DNA from: Turnera subulata
Taxonomy: Eukaryota > Streptophyta > Magnoliopsida > Malpighiales > Passifloraceae
Reading direction: 5' to 3'
DNA: 64,000 bases
NCBI GenBank assembly: GCA_028386065.3
Contig: JAKUCV010003299.1
Coordinates: 29,927-93,926, forward strand
Made by a program: the position numbers and the translations under genes. Shown piece after piece: positions 1 to 11,570 of the stretch. The notes beneath the pieces are model-generated. The model was given only the letters and a program-made list of their open reading frames with translations, was not told where the DNA came from and did no database searches. Position 1 is the stretch's first letter; the number at the start of each line of letters is the position of its first letter.

Positions 1-669
1 ATGTTGGCTTTGTCTTGCAGTTAACAATAGTATCTCCCCCAGAGACACACTGCGGCAAAGAGATATTATTACTTTGGCTGATTCTCTGTGTGCTCTCAAC
101 TTGAGTCTAGGGACCATTTGTTATTTTTGTGTCCTTGCTCTTGGAATGTTTGGTGCAAGTTATGCAAGTGGTGGGGTATCTAATGGGTGTGCACCTGAAA
201 CTTTGGAAGATTTGCTATATCAATAGGCCTTCTTACCCCATGATAGTTGCAGCCGATCCCTATGGGTCATTATTAGTTTTGTAACACTTTGGACACCGTG
301 GTTGGAGAGAAATAGAAGAATTTTGAATGATAAACAAGGCGATGTGGATAGAGTTGTTGATCTTATTCTTGTGCACCGTACAATTTGGATAAAGGTTCTC
401 TCGCAGGATTCCCCCCTTAGCTTCATGTGTTATTTCAAGTGCAGTTCAAGAATTGGAAGGGACATAAGCGTAACTTTCATGCTCTTCAAAGTGGCTCTTG
501 ATACTGTGTTGTTTCAGCTAGGTTAATCTGCTGTGTAGTGCTCCCTATCTGTCTTTTGATTTCCTACATGTCTTTACTGGCCAGGCTGGTGGCTACAACA
601 AACACCACGCCTTCTTTGTAAATATTGGCATTATATTATCAATAAAATTATCGTTAGCATAAAAAAAAC
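1..669 (+). mobile_element. LINE (non-LTR retrotransposon) 3' end, cut by window start
   Basis: Reading the plus strand with frame changes gives the C-terminal part of a plant LINE ORF2. At about 109-190 there is a Cys/His/Trp-rich stretch (ESRDHLLFLCPCSW..VWCKLCKWWG) typical of the zf-RVT domain that follows reverse transcriptase. At about 303-330 comes the usual ERNRRILNDKQ motif. Stop codons and frame changes interrupt it, so it is a dead copy. It ends in an AATAAA-like signal at 640-646 and an A-run at 661-668, as expected of a LINE 3' end. The same protein motifs recur in the copy at 6.3-7.0 kb on the same strand. The 5' part lies outside the window. Confidence 0.75.
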
Positions 670-1112
670 ATATATAGTTTGGAAGAGAGTGGAGACGACC
701 CAGCTAGCTGCTTCTCATGTAATTTTACGCTTCAGAGGATCAGTGTGGTTGTTTAAGTTGAACAGGTATAATGTATGGAAGCCAACGCAAACGGAAACAC
801 TGCTTAATTAGCCACTTCTCCCATTATGTTTTTTCTGGTTTCCCAACTATTGTAGTAGGATTAATTAGTGAATAGGACTCCCTTAATTCCCACGCCAATG
901 CATGGATAGCTAATTAACTTGGGTTAATTACTAATAAAATCTTGTAAAGAACAAAGCTAACTTGAGCAAAATTTAGGCATATACTACATCTTGCTTGAGT
1001 CATGCTGTTCATTATATATATATCCAAGCAAACAAACATATATAGAAAGGTAAGTGATCATCACATGCAACCTATCCATTTCAGCAGCAGATCGTGATAA
1101 TGCTATAGTACT
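670..1112. other. spacer downstream of the bHLH gene
   Basis: AT-rich sequence with no supported coding region. The part nearest 1112 is probably the 3' UTR of the minus-strand bHLH gene. Nothing else is recognised. Confidence 0.5.
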
Positions 1113-2016
1113 TCAATTAGCACTAACATCTTGAACAAACTTGTTTAGCCTTGCAGATATCCTTGCAGCTGCATCATTACCGCCTGCAGATGAGTCTTGA
1201 ACCTACACCAAATTAAATTAAAACGGACACGATATTCTGAAACAATATTCTTACAATTTAATTAATTCTTTTCTTACTGAAATTTGCCAAATATAACGAG
1301 ATCTCTCAGTAAAACTGTAAAAGGAGCAAGTAAACAATAAAAGAACATCTACGGTTGATAAGCTTGCAAAAAGCAAGAAGGGTGAGGTTTGGGATTCGAG
1401 TCCTATCTTCAAATAAGAAAAAAAGGAACATCTACGTACCTCTGCGTGTATTGAATGGAACACAATGTCCTGAACAGCAGAGAAACTGGCGTTGGCAATC
1501 TCCACTCCATCTTCATGGAGGAGACGAATGATCTCGTTGAAAATGAACTGGCTGTCGTCCAACCCAGTTATCAAAACGATCTGTACAGTAGAACCCGTAT
1601 CGTGGACTTGAATCTGCGGGAATCTTAACCCCATTGTCGTTCCACTATCCATACATGGATTTGACATCTCAACCCCCATCAAGCTGCCTTTCTTTTCTTT
1701 CATTTTCTCCAAGTTTGTCTGCAACTTTTTTATGTAGTTTGTTGCCTCGTGTAGTTGATCGGGCAGGGACACAGATTCCTGCAACAAAACAAGAACCAAA
1801 TCAGAGTAAAACTGAGAGACATTGTTGCCATAGTTAGCTAGCTGCTATACTGTATTCAAGAATGTAGAGATATTGAGTGAGAGGAGAAAGCTAGACCCTT
1901 GAACTCTGATGAGGTACAAGAGAATTCAGCTTGGAGTAAAGCGCCTTCATTTGATTTCTTCTGTTTTTCTCTATGGTTTTTCTATCAGCTCTTGATGAGC
2001 TAGGGTTTTGCTCCAT
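1113..2016 (-). CDS. bHLH transcription factor, bHLH36/118/120/125-like clade
   Basis: Three coding exons on the minus strand, 1897-2016, 1440-1778 and 1113-1202, all joined in phase 0 through GT/AG sites, give 182 residues. Exon 1 opens with MEQNPSSSRADRKTIEKNRR; the basic region and helix 1 (RKTIEKNRRNQMKALYSKL) occupy about residues 12-30, and helix 2 with its leucine-rich extension (LPDQLHEATNYIKKLQTNLEK) about 45-65. A C-terminal ACT-like region around residues 85-150 is typical of this small plant bHLH clade. The basic region has E and RR at the E-box contact positions, so DNA binding is expected. These proteins act in the nucleus as dimers; members have been tied to vascular, root or stress regulation, but the exact role here cannot be read from sequence. 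The start is the first ATG of exon 1. Intron 2 holds a short inserted repeat next to its donor. Confidence 0.88.
1340..1436. repeat. short SINE-like insertion with flanking duplication, at the intron 2 donor of the bHLH gene
   Basis: About 68 bp (1354-1421) lies between near-identical copies of AAAGAACATCTACG (1340-1353) and AAAGGAACATCTACG (1422-1436). The insert contains a tRNA B-box-like GATTCGAGTCC and ends in an A-rich stretch, which suggests a truncated tRNA-derived SINE. The right-hand duplicate abuts and overlaps the GTACGT donor of bHLH intron 2 (1434-1439 on minus). A chance short direct repeat is not excluded. Confidence 0.45.
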
Positions 2017-2213
2017 AAATAGTTCCCTGGAGTTGATTAACCCAAAACCAACACAGCCAGCTCCTCCAAGAAATAATGAATAGGTCGCTGGTCACTTAAT
2101 TTGGTTGCAGGCTTTTATTATTGTCAAAGAAAGAAAAGGCAAAAGCAAATAATATGACTACATACTGGTACAAAAGCTATCTGATATGAGAGGAGAGTGG
2201 GGCTGATGATTGG

Positions 2214-2222
2214 TTTTATATA
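2214..2222 (-). promoter_or_regulatory. probable TATA box of the bHLH gene
   Basis: On the minus strand the sequence reads TATATAAAA about 200 bp upstream of the bHLH ATG at 2016. This implies a 5' UTR of roughly 160-170 nt. Call made by motif and position only. Confidence 0.45.
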
Positions 2223-2916
2223 CCGTGGGCCTATATAGGAACCGATTTTCACACTGTATCTATTCCGGCTCTACTACACTTGGAAATATGCAATGGGAAG
2301 AATTTAATTACACTCATCTTTCAACAATTTTTCTAGGTTTTTTATCTGGTATCTAGAGCTTAGCCCCGATTAATCCGAATTCGATCCGGATCGCGCACCT
2401 CCTGATTATGGTGGATGACGCTCCTAATAAGAATTTTCTACTTATTTTTCAACATTGACCAGAGTTGTAGATGTGAAACCAAAGCAGAACTTGAAGAAAT
2501 TCTGCCACTTTGCCATTTGGGGCTGATAGTTTGACCAATTGCCTTGGTTGAAGTATTTTTGCATATATATATATACACTCCCACGATTCAGTAACTTGAT
2601 TAATTGTAACTACATCTAGTACCAGTGAAGAAAGTTAAATATACAGTTCCGTTTAAAGAACAGTATATGATGATCACAACCCCACATTGTTTCATATTCT
2701 CAATACACTGTGATGTTCTGAATCAGATAAAGACCGGAAGCATGGAATCAGTGAGATATGCTGATGTATATGATCTTGGATTAGTGTAAATATTGTGTTT
2801 CTTTTTTGATAAGCTGCAAATACTCTATTACTTCTAAAGTTTTGTAACTTCACGCCTCTACCTAGAATACGATGCTTTTGATGGTTTAAAGTATATTTGT
2901 TTTGTTCGTATTAAAA

Positions 2917-2985
2917 GAAAACAAAATTCTAGCATCAAAAAAAAGAAAACAAAATTCTAGCATCAAAAAAAAGAAAACAAAATTC
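2917..2985. repeat. 28-bp tandem repeat, about 2.5 copies
   Basis: A unit beginning GAAAACAAAATTCTAGCATC and ending in an A-run starts at 2917, 2945 and 2973; the third copy is cut short. It lies in non-coding DNA upstream of the bHLH gene. Confidence 0.85.
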
Positions 2986-3072
2986 CCTACACGGGTAAAA
3001 ACTATAGGAATAAAACGAAGAAACGACATATATAATGCTATTATGGCAGTATTACTGTTAACTCACCATATG

Positions 3073-3749
3073 TGTTAGAATATAACTGTGAGTGGTGTAT
3101 CCCACATCGGAGAGAAAGAGGTCAAGTGAGTAACATAAGTGGACCCATGTACCCAATACCTTGAGGTTTTGGGTTACAGAGTGGTATCCTGGTCACGCGT
3201 ATGGAACTCACTTGGGCCTCGCGTAGTGTCCCCCCGGTTTTCGGGCGACTCCCGGTTCTCAACACGTGGTAGCGGAGCCCCGATGGTTCGGCTGGGACTG
3301 AATGGTTTGCGACATGGTGATGCTCCCGTGGTTGCTGCCCCCATGTGGAACGAAGAGCGGTTAGGCTCTTGGACCAAGCTCGGTTGGAGTTGTAAGGCGT
3401 GGCTCCGGATAAGAGTGGTATTGGCAGACTCAAACTTCTGAGAGGCTTTCCGGTCTGGGCCTAAGTGAAGTTTACCTCTTGGAGCATCGACAGACGTGTG
3501 CTCCTAGAACGGGCTTGATGGCAGAGTGGGCTCTTGGTGATGTTGCGAAAAGTTTCCGAAATGTTTCCGTTGAAAGGGGAGTAGGCCCGTGGTCCGATAT
3601 GGAAGAGTCTCACACTTGAGGGGGAGATTGTTAGAATATAACTGTGAATGGTGTATCCCACATCGGAGAGAAAGGGTTACAGAGTATGGAACTCACTTGG
3701 GCCTCGCGTAGTGTCTCCCCGGTTTTCGGGCGATTCCCGGTTCTCAGCA
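3073..3749 (+). mobile_element. TRIM (terminal-repeat retrotransposon in miniature), complete ends
   Basis: A 677-bp element flanked by the 5-bp duplication ATATG (3068-3072 and 3750-3754). The left LTR is 3073-3264 and the right LTR 3629-3749; both start TGTTAGAATATAACTGTG and end in CA. A primer binding site TGGTAGCGGAGCC (3268-3280) differs from the usual initiator-Met site TGGTATCAGAGCC at two bases. A polypurine tract GAGGGGGAGA (3618-3627) sits just before the right LTR. The internal 364 bp have no coding capacity, so gag and pol must come from elsewhere. The LTR contains the CCCACATCGG motif seen in many plant TRIM LTRs. The right LTR lacks two blocks (about 50 and 20 bp) that are present in the left one. 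Confidence 0.88.
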
Positions 3750-3754
3750 ATATG

Positions 3755-6329
3755 AATTATACAAAAAAGAAAAAAAAATAAAGGCATCACTGTGTTAGTG
3801 TATGAATCACCCATCCAATTATTTGGTATATATGCAAACACTATTCTATTGCAATGATGTGGGGAAAAAATTATTGGTACTCTCAGCAAATGTTCTGTAA
3901 CCTCTTCCTTATTTTACATAAACATGAAAGCAATGGTAGATATATATATGTAGGTAGAATGGATCAGTGATGACATTTAACAACAAAGACTTATCAATTT
4001 TGATATGGAGCTAGCAATATCATGTTAAGGAAAAGTATATTTGTGCTCGAACTTAAACCAAATATCTAGAGGCCACCACATCTGATCACAGTTGGTGAAG
4101 TCCGTCTCCCTTGGATTTGTTCATAATTTTAGCCTTGACGGCCAGGATTACAAGGCAGGTTGATAAGGTTACACCATTCGTTCTAAATTCTAATTAGTTG
4201 GGCATGTGCTAGATGATAATTATATCTTTTTAGGAGGATGTGAGAAAGGAGGAATGTTAGTCCCTCTCCAAAGGTGCTAATCCTATCACTTAAAGTGATG
4301 ATGATCACATTGATTAAATCTCCAGTACTTCCTGACAATATTTGACGTGACAATAACATATATGAATATTATTGGGATGGAATAAATATCTTTAATATAT
4401 ATATGAAAAAAACTATCCAAATCTGTAATCTAAAAACTCAAAATGAACATACATGAAAGAACACCGTTGATCTATCAGCAAAAAAGAGTAACACCATCAT
4501 CAATGGAAAATGTTAATTTTATTTGAGAAATGATATAAAGCAATAATTTCTGTTGGTACGTAGGAGGTGAGGTGCCGTAAACATAAAAAAAAATCAAAGA
4601 TCTAGTGAATTTGACATTTTTTAGAACAAATATATAGTTTAATTAGTTTAGAGTGTTCTAAAGAAAACTAGAAGAATTTATATATAGTCGTGTAATGGAG
4701 ATGGCTGGATTGATATTGAAAAGTTATTGGCGAACCCGACATGAAAGGGATTATGAGATTTGAGAGTGACTGGTCTTCTCACCTTGTAGGGGATTCAACA
4801 GGTCACATGTCACTTTGGATATCACAGTGCAGACCACATTTTGTGGAGAAGATAGAAACACACACACTCATTAATTTTGCTTGCTTTCGAATATTATGTA
4901 TGGATAGGATCTGGCTGTTGTCGCTTTCTTGTATCTGAGGGACACAGACGAATCTTTTGCTGGATGCTATCCATTCAGGCAAAGTGCGATATTATTTCTT
5001 CAGGTGATAAAAGTGTAACTTATTGGTCTTTGTTTTTCTTGGGTTTGGTTTTTCTACTTTGCTAATCAATGTCCATCTTCTTTTCAGTTCTTTTTTGCCT
5101 TAATTGGATCATATAATTGGTTCTTTAGATACTGTTGATGATCTTTTCCAGGGCCAGAATGCTTCAGAGATAAGATATCAATTTTGTTTCTCAAACAAAA
5201 CAAAAACATTTGAGTATGAGCTTTGTAGTGAAATATTGAGGAACTCCTATATATTGCTGTAACTATTACACGCGGTGCCTTTCGAGTGCCTTCTATTTGA
5301 AGCTGGTATTGTGCACCATGTGAACAAAATCTTACCACTTGGGTAATGCATTGATTAAAGTTTTGTACTTACTAGTGGCAGGATAGCTAGGGAATCTCTG
5401 GGAGGCAGATATTCAGTCTTTGGAAACCAATCACTGTCCTTGAAAATGGCAGTGACTGTGATCAACTTTCGTATATATAATCTGCAGGACAATATATATG
5501 CTGATATTCCATCAAAAAAAAAAAAATATACGCTGATATGCACGGACTCCTAGTACTCGTTTGAGCAACATATGATTAGCCCTTTTGGTAAGCAATCTCT
5601 ACGGTGGGGATTAATGCACTCACTGTTCATGATCTTTTGTGGTTATGGCGAAATGTATCCACACATGCATATAGTTGCGCAGTTGCTCACAGCAGGTATA
5701 TGCTTTATACGTCAAAGTCTCCAAAGGTTGATATGGTCGTCGCTAAAGAGCCTTTGCCTTTTGTAAAGAAAAAGATTTCTATTTGCTATAAAAATGTGGT
5801 CCGTGTTTGTTTTCGAATTTCTGGTTGACGTAGCTGATAAAATTCGAATAGTACAGGGGAGGACTTATCTGTGGATACTTGTTTCCTCTTCGGTAGACAA
5901 TTATTTAACCTAGGGCCTTAAAAATTGAGTTAGACGTCTTTTGAGGAGATTTACTATGCATCCATCAATTATAGCAAGGTCTCCCATTCAGTATAAGAAA
6001 AAGAAAAACAACAAAAACCTTCCTCATATTCTTTGTGTTTCTGCAAGTTTTGCTACAATATAATACCACACAAGATCTTCAGTGGGAGCTTGTGTATTGT
6101 TTACAGTACCTATATATCCAAGTCTTTAACACGCTCCTAATTGTGTCGTCTATATGCTTCTTAATTTTTCAGTGCAAAATTTCCGGGAGTTATTTTCACA
6201 AAACCCGGACAAAATTGATTAGTATAAGTTACACTATTAATTATAGGTTGATGTTTTTTAGCTTAATCTAATCAATTAGGTAGGCCAAATTAACAATATG
6301 GGTTAGCGCAAGATTTCCTTGGTCTAAAT
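3755..6329. other. 2.6 kb spacer without a recognised gene
   Basis: AT-rich DNA with only short open frames. Translations at 4740-5070 and 5570-5830 on plus were inspected and match nothing I recognise. No paired repeats or RNA genes were seen. Confidence 0.45.
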
Positions 6330-7019
6330 TAGTGTACTGCGTCCTTACTCTCAAATAAGAAAATGTGATTCTGAGCCAGCAGCAGACTTTAGACCAGGGA
6401 TGTCCTTTGTGAAAGAGGTATTTTAACGCTAGCTGATTCCTATACGCTCCCTGTGCTCTTTCCTTTTAAGAGTCCAGAGACCAGCTCCTACTGCATTGCG
6501 ATTTCTGTTGGCATCTTTGGGGAAAATATGTAGATGGTGTGGAGTACAAGGGTGCCTCCCCAGCTCTCTTGCAGACTTGTTAGTGCAATGGGCATTCTTC
6601 TCTCCTTTCACATCAAGTAGATCATCTTGGGTTATCATAGCTTTTGCTACGTTTGTGGGCGATATGGCTTGAACGTAACTGGAGAATTTTCAACAATAAG
6701 CGCATTGAGTGTGACAGGTTGTTTGACATCATTATTGATTTATTGTACATGCCGTTTCTTGGATCAAGGCTCCTCATATGTCATTTCTTATGCAGAGTTT
6801 GTTAGGAGTTGGGCTGGTGCACGCAAGAATTTTAATAATCTTGCTTAGCGATTAGTGTGTTTTGGTCTGTACTGTTGTTATGTATTCTCAGTGAGCTCTT
6901 TGTTAGTTGAGTTCGGGTCTTACAAGGAGAGACATAATAGAGTATAGCTTTAGTCCTGCACACTTTTCGTTGGTTTCTTGTAATGTTAATGTTTATAAAT
7001 AAAAAGCATAAAAAAAAAG
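6330..7019 (+). mobile_element. LINE 3' end, degenerate ORF2 C-terminus
   Basis: From about 6465 the plus strand encodes ESRDQLLLHCDFCWHLWGK (zf-RVT-like). After one frame change near 6650 it gives LWAIWLERNWRIFNNKRIE, the conserved tail of plant LINE ORF2. The copy ends in AATAAAAAG and an A-run at 7011-7018. It is the same kind of element, in the same orientation, as the copy at the left edge. The left boundary is approximate because the 5' part is missing. Confidence 0.78.
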
Positions 7020-7133
7020 CTGCAAACTTTAGACCGTCGTTTAGTCCATTGTAGTCAGTTCGACTAGCCAGCTTCTAGACCTCATAATTCATACCCCTAC
7101 CGTTCAACTAAAATTTGTGAGTTTGATACCATT

Positions 7134-7560
7134 GGGTTAATGGTATAAATGGTACCCCAAGTTGTTTAAATTCGTCAATTGTATACCCCGACTTTTTTTT
7201 CCGTCAATTATATACCTGTATTTTTAAAATTTGGTCAATTATGTACCCCGGGCAGCATTTTGATGATGTGGCATGCTGCCCGCAAATAACTTGTGTTAGT
7301 TTGCTCCTTAGATTTCGAATTTAATCATGTAGGTCCATTAGAATTTCTACAATTAAGTCCTAAAACTTTATCTATACTTATTCAAATCCTTTTTTAGAAC
7401 GATAATACTATAATGTAAATTTTTAGTGTTATATATAATTATTACTTGTGAAATATTTAATATTGTATTTTTTACATATAATTAAATTAATTATATTACT
7501 AAATTATAATTAATCACAAAAGAAATTAAAAAATTCAATACTCTTATAAAATGGTCTCCT

Positions 7561-7625
<65 letters not shown>

Positions 7626-8261
7626 TTATTATATATAGTTGGCCATGAATTCATTCTTCAAAAGTCATATTATTATGATACATGGTAAGTGGGTCTCCTT
7701 TTATATTATTTTCTGAATTTAAATTCTTATATTGTTAAAATTAATAAAGTAAAACATGTCTTTTATGTATTGAATCATTCAATTAAAATTTATTTGATAA
7801 ATTATTACAATTAGTTAATTTAATTGAATGATTCTTATGACTAGGTAATATATACACATTAATTTATAAATATAACTAGTTGTGCATTACAAAACTTATT
7901 GTAAAAAAATAATTATATGCTTATTACTTTAATAAAAATATTATTATACACTAAAAATAATTTAGGAATCAAATATTGTGTAAATAGTAATTACATATAA
8001 TAGTAAGGATTAACTCTAAATAATAAAAAATATATGGACTAAATTATATACTAATAAAAGACTTATATGATTAATTTAAAAACTCAGGGACTAAATTGCT
8101 ATCCACCATTAATGGGCAGCACGCCACGTCATCAAAGGGTTGCCCGAGGTATACAATTGACGCAAACTCACAAAGTACGGGTACATAATTGACGAAAAAA
8201 AAAGTCGGGGTATACAATTGACGAATTTAAACAACTCGGGTACCATTTATACCATTAACCC
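7134..8261. mobile_element. Mutator-like non-autonomous foldback element (MULE MITE)
   Basis: The ends are inverted copies beginning GGGTTAATGGTATAAATGG, with similarity over roughly 150-160 bp. A perfect 9-bp target duplication GATACCATT flanks it (7125-7133 and 8262-8270), the size typical of Mutator-like elements. Each arm holds three sub-repeats containing GTCAATT followed by a TATACC or TGTACC block, about 30 bp apart (starts near 7174, 7203, 7234; mirrored near 8155, 8187, 8216). The arms also share a GC-rich GGGCAGC..GATGA segment. The central part is very AT-rich, with a (TAA)n tract and no coding frame, so it must depend on a transposase supplied elsewhere. Confidence 0.88.
7562..7625. 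repeat. (TAA)n microsatellite
   Basis: An uninterrupted run of about 21 TAA triplets inside the Mutator-like element. A likely length-polymorphic marker. Confidence 0.97.
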
Positions 8262-8270
8262 GATACCATT

Positions 8271-11200
8271 AGAAAGCTCCTGTAACAAACCCTCAATGAT
8301 ATGTCGCCCAACATAAATTTTGAAAACCTTGCTAGCCTTCCTCAAATGGCTCAATCATTAATCATCAGACTTTTTAGTTCATTGACCAAAACAGAATAAT
8401 TTATTATTGGAACTTTTGAGCTGAATTAAATAGGTATAACAATTATTTTGTCAAGAAAAAAAAAAAGCTTTGCTGATGTCATCATTGCGCCTTTGGTCCA
8501 GGCTCCGGATTTCCGGTTACATGCTGACATTAGACACTCCTCATAAGCAGTGTTATTAAACCCGGACTGGGGTTGAACCGGTCGGGCTTCCGAGTCACGA
8601 TTTTCCCGAGTAAATACTAGTCAAATCGCGATTCAACCGAAAATTAACAAAGGATTTATTAACCTGTGGACCCAGCCGGGTCATGGTTAACCTTAATTGA
8701 CCGCACGTGTCATTGACTAAGGATCAACACTATGTGAAATAGTTGACCAATTCATACATAAATAGGGCTTCACTACGAGCAGTAAAAATTGAACTCTGAT
8801 TCTAGAAACAACTAATGAAGCATTTACTAGGGCTACCATATAATAAGCCTAACAATTTAGTACATATGAATTTTTTTTTAAAAAAAACTATAATAAGCAA
8901 GCCTTATGCTTGGTAGAGATATGAAACATATCAACCAAAAGTTTGCAGTTTTTATCTAATGCGATGCATTAACTTGGTTGGGGAAGGAACTAACCTGGCA
9001 CAGGTAGGTTGCAGGTAAGGTTGATCCCCTCTTAAAAGAAGGGCATGTTGCACGAAACATGCAGCCTTATTTTCTGTACTTGTTCTTCTCGTGGTGGTAC
9101 GAAAAGCATGAAACACGAGCACCATTAATCAAGGAGCTGCGCAACACGAAATGAATGAGGGGCGCCAAATTTTTTTGGACAATTCTGGTGTACTGGATCC
9201 CATCCTCACGTTTTGGAGACTCGTAAAAAGGAGGAACTGATTTTTCTGCGGTCAGTCTGCCCACGGGAAAGAAAAAGGAGTGACATATCAGCTCCAAAAC
9301 TATTCTTTGCTTTCTCACTGCAAATTTTATTTTTTTTCTTTAATTTTAAACAACTATCGGTCCTCCTCTAATCATAGTCCGGTCACACTCACATCATTAA
9401 GACTTAAATTTCTCTAAACATTTATTTTTTCAATTTATAAAACTTAAACCAGAAAACGTTTTTAAAACCCTATTAACCCTATTTTTTACTTTTATAAAAC
9501 TCAAACCTGAAAATGTTTTTAAGGACGCCGAGCAACTTCAGCGAACCATGTATGTGAATTCTATGCTTGGCGATGCATAAAGTTTTAATTTGAAATACGT
9601 GTTTCCACAAGATTCGTTAATTCATACAATACGGAAACTGAGCAAGAAAAAATGGGCTGGGCCTTAAAGAGAAATTCCCAACTCCAGTGCCCAACCCAGT
9701 CCAACCTGGTGGGTCTTGGGCTCTAGGTTATCCAGGTTGAAGGCTTAATCCTTTGCTTAAACGGAACGTAACTGTTAATCCAGCTGGAAAATGTCAACTA
9801 ACATTGTACGTTACTTGATATTGACATAATCTAATTAGAAGAAAAAAAAAACACAACTTAATCTGGACCACAATTTCCAATTCTCATTGCATCTGCACAA
9901 GTTAATAGCATGCTTGACCCTTCTCGTACTCAGGTAAAAGAGGAAAAACAAAAGGAGCAGCTAACCATGTCCACATCAACTTGACCATTAAAATTGCACG
10001 AGGACAGTTTAGTCTTCTATAGTCTATTCTACACAGACAGCTACTGGCCTCATGCACTGCACTGTCCCCTTTTATTCAAGTTGGGTGGGTGAGCACCATA
10101 AAGTTGCCCGTAGAGGAGAAGGCTATTTTTGCCATTGCAGATATGGTCACATGTCTTTGCGTCAACAAAATTAGTATTAGGAGAGTTAATGGCGAAAGCA
10201 AAAAATGGACTAGCAACTGCTAAAAAGTTCCATTCCACGCCAACCATGTCAAACAGTAGAAGACACTTCATTGTCTTTGGCCTTTTCTTTCTTTTTCTTT
10301 TGTTCAGGTCTTTGGCTTTTTCCATATCCCAAAGGTGATGAAGTTATTGTATCCTTTTAAGAGATATTTGATGAGCCAACTAGGCCCCCCCCCCCCTTCA
10401 ATAATTGACGACCTTTTACAAGGGGTCACAGACAAAAGATAATGTGAGAATTAACAGGGGCATCCCCTCCCCACCTTGAGGACCCTTGTACCCTATAGTT
10501 CCATGCAAGGCCAACAATGGAGGAACAAGAAACAGAAAGGTACAAGCGAGTCCACTTGGGTACACATGTTTCTACAAAGAAACAAATGAAATAAAACCAC
10601 ATAATATGGAATTCCCTACGCAACGAGCAGTGAGAGCTACCAGAAAGAAGAGATATGATTGGAACGCAAACAGTGCAGCCAAGATATTGTTGAAACAGGG
10701 GCCAAAGGACACGATTGCATATTGATATATAAAATAACAAAAAACGAAAAAAAAAATCTGAAATGTATAGTTCATGGTTGTAGAGAAAATAAAAGAACCA
10801 GCCTTGTGACTTTGAGCCATCCCTAGTTTCTGACCTTAATTTTTGAATCCTTAATGATAATGTCATAGCCAGCTTCTGCTCATCATGTGATGCAATAAAG
10901 ATAAAATTCAAGACCGTTTCCAAATTTGCAGGCAAATCTTAAATCAAACTGAACTTGCTGGATATAAACCGTATCACATGTGCCATCGAACCCATGCGAA
11001 TCATGGGTTATTAAGTTCTTTTTGGTTGCAATATATTCCCTACAAGCTTGATCAAAATCACTAAATACAAAATATTTCAACCACAACCACATACTTGGGT
11101 CATCTTTCTCTTGTACACGAGAGCCAACAATATTTGAGATGAGAATACCAAGTATAAGATGAAAAACATACAGAGATATGTAGCAAAATGACAAAGGTGA

Positions 11201-11570
11201 CAAGAAAAAATGTAGAATGGATCATCAATGTTTTGAACCACAACAAAGAACAGTGTATAATGATATATAGAAAAAAGATTTAAGAAAAAGAAAAGAAGAG
11301 AGAATCAACCCCAAGGGGCCACTCCGGGTTATAGCCTAATAAAAACCGCTATTTTGTCTTCTATCAATGCTTACATTGTTCACAACCCCCTAAAACACAG
11401 TTGCTGTATGTATGTATATAAGTAGATGAACTCATTTTCACCTCAATGATGCCCATCTCTATTCTCAATTCGCACTGGTATAAATGTGACACAGAGTACA
11501 AGAAGCTCAGAAAACAAACCTTAATTACAAGTGACCCAGTGCACTACAAAAGCCAGGTCATAAGAAAGAT
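8271..11570. other. 3.3 kb spacer upstream of low coordinates to the kinase 3' end
   Basis: No gene is supported. At 8549-8700 there is a remnant rich in ACCCGG/AACCGG/GGTTGAACCGG words, starting AGTGTTATTAAACCCGG, which resembles one end of a hAT-type MITE; no matching right end was found. At 9440-9530 a block around TTTATAAAACTTAAACC is repeated once. A C-run lies at 10386-10396. The stretch 11000-11570 may include the 3' UTR of the kinase gene. Confidence 0.4.

Noticed and set aside
3122..3441. Open frames of about 100 codons on both strands
   Set aside because: They lie across the LTR and internal region of the TRIM, which is non-coding.
5572..5828. Open frames on plus, one with WLWRNVSTHAYSCAVAHSR
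   Set aside because: Considered as a LINE RNase H remnant, but no conserved catalytic motif could be placed.
7562..7625. (TAA)n run considered as part of a CRISPR-like or satellite array
   Set aside because: A plain trinucleotide microsatellite inside a MITE; no spacers.
8549..8700. AACCGG-rich stretch considered as a second full hAT MITE
   Set aside because: Only one end (AGTGTTATTAAACCCGG) is visible; no mirrored end or target duplication was found, so it is kept only as a remnant.
9067..9318. Open frame of 83 codons on minus
   Set aside because: No homology recognised, isolated and short.
10426..11203. Two overlapping minus-strand open frames of 169 and 106 codons
   Set aside because: Frames switch without splice sites, composition is rich in Phe/Tyr as expected of AT-rich DNA, and no family is recognised. 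A decayed gene piece cannot be excluded.
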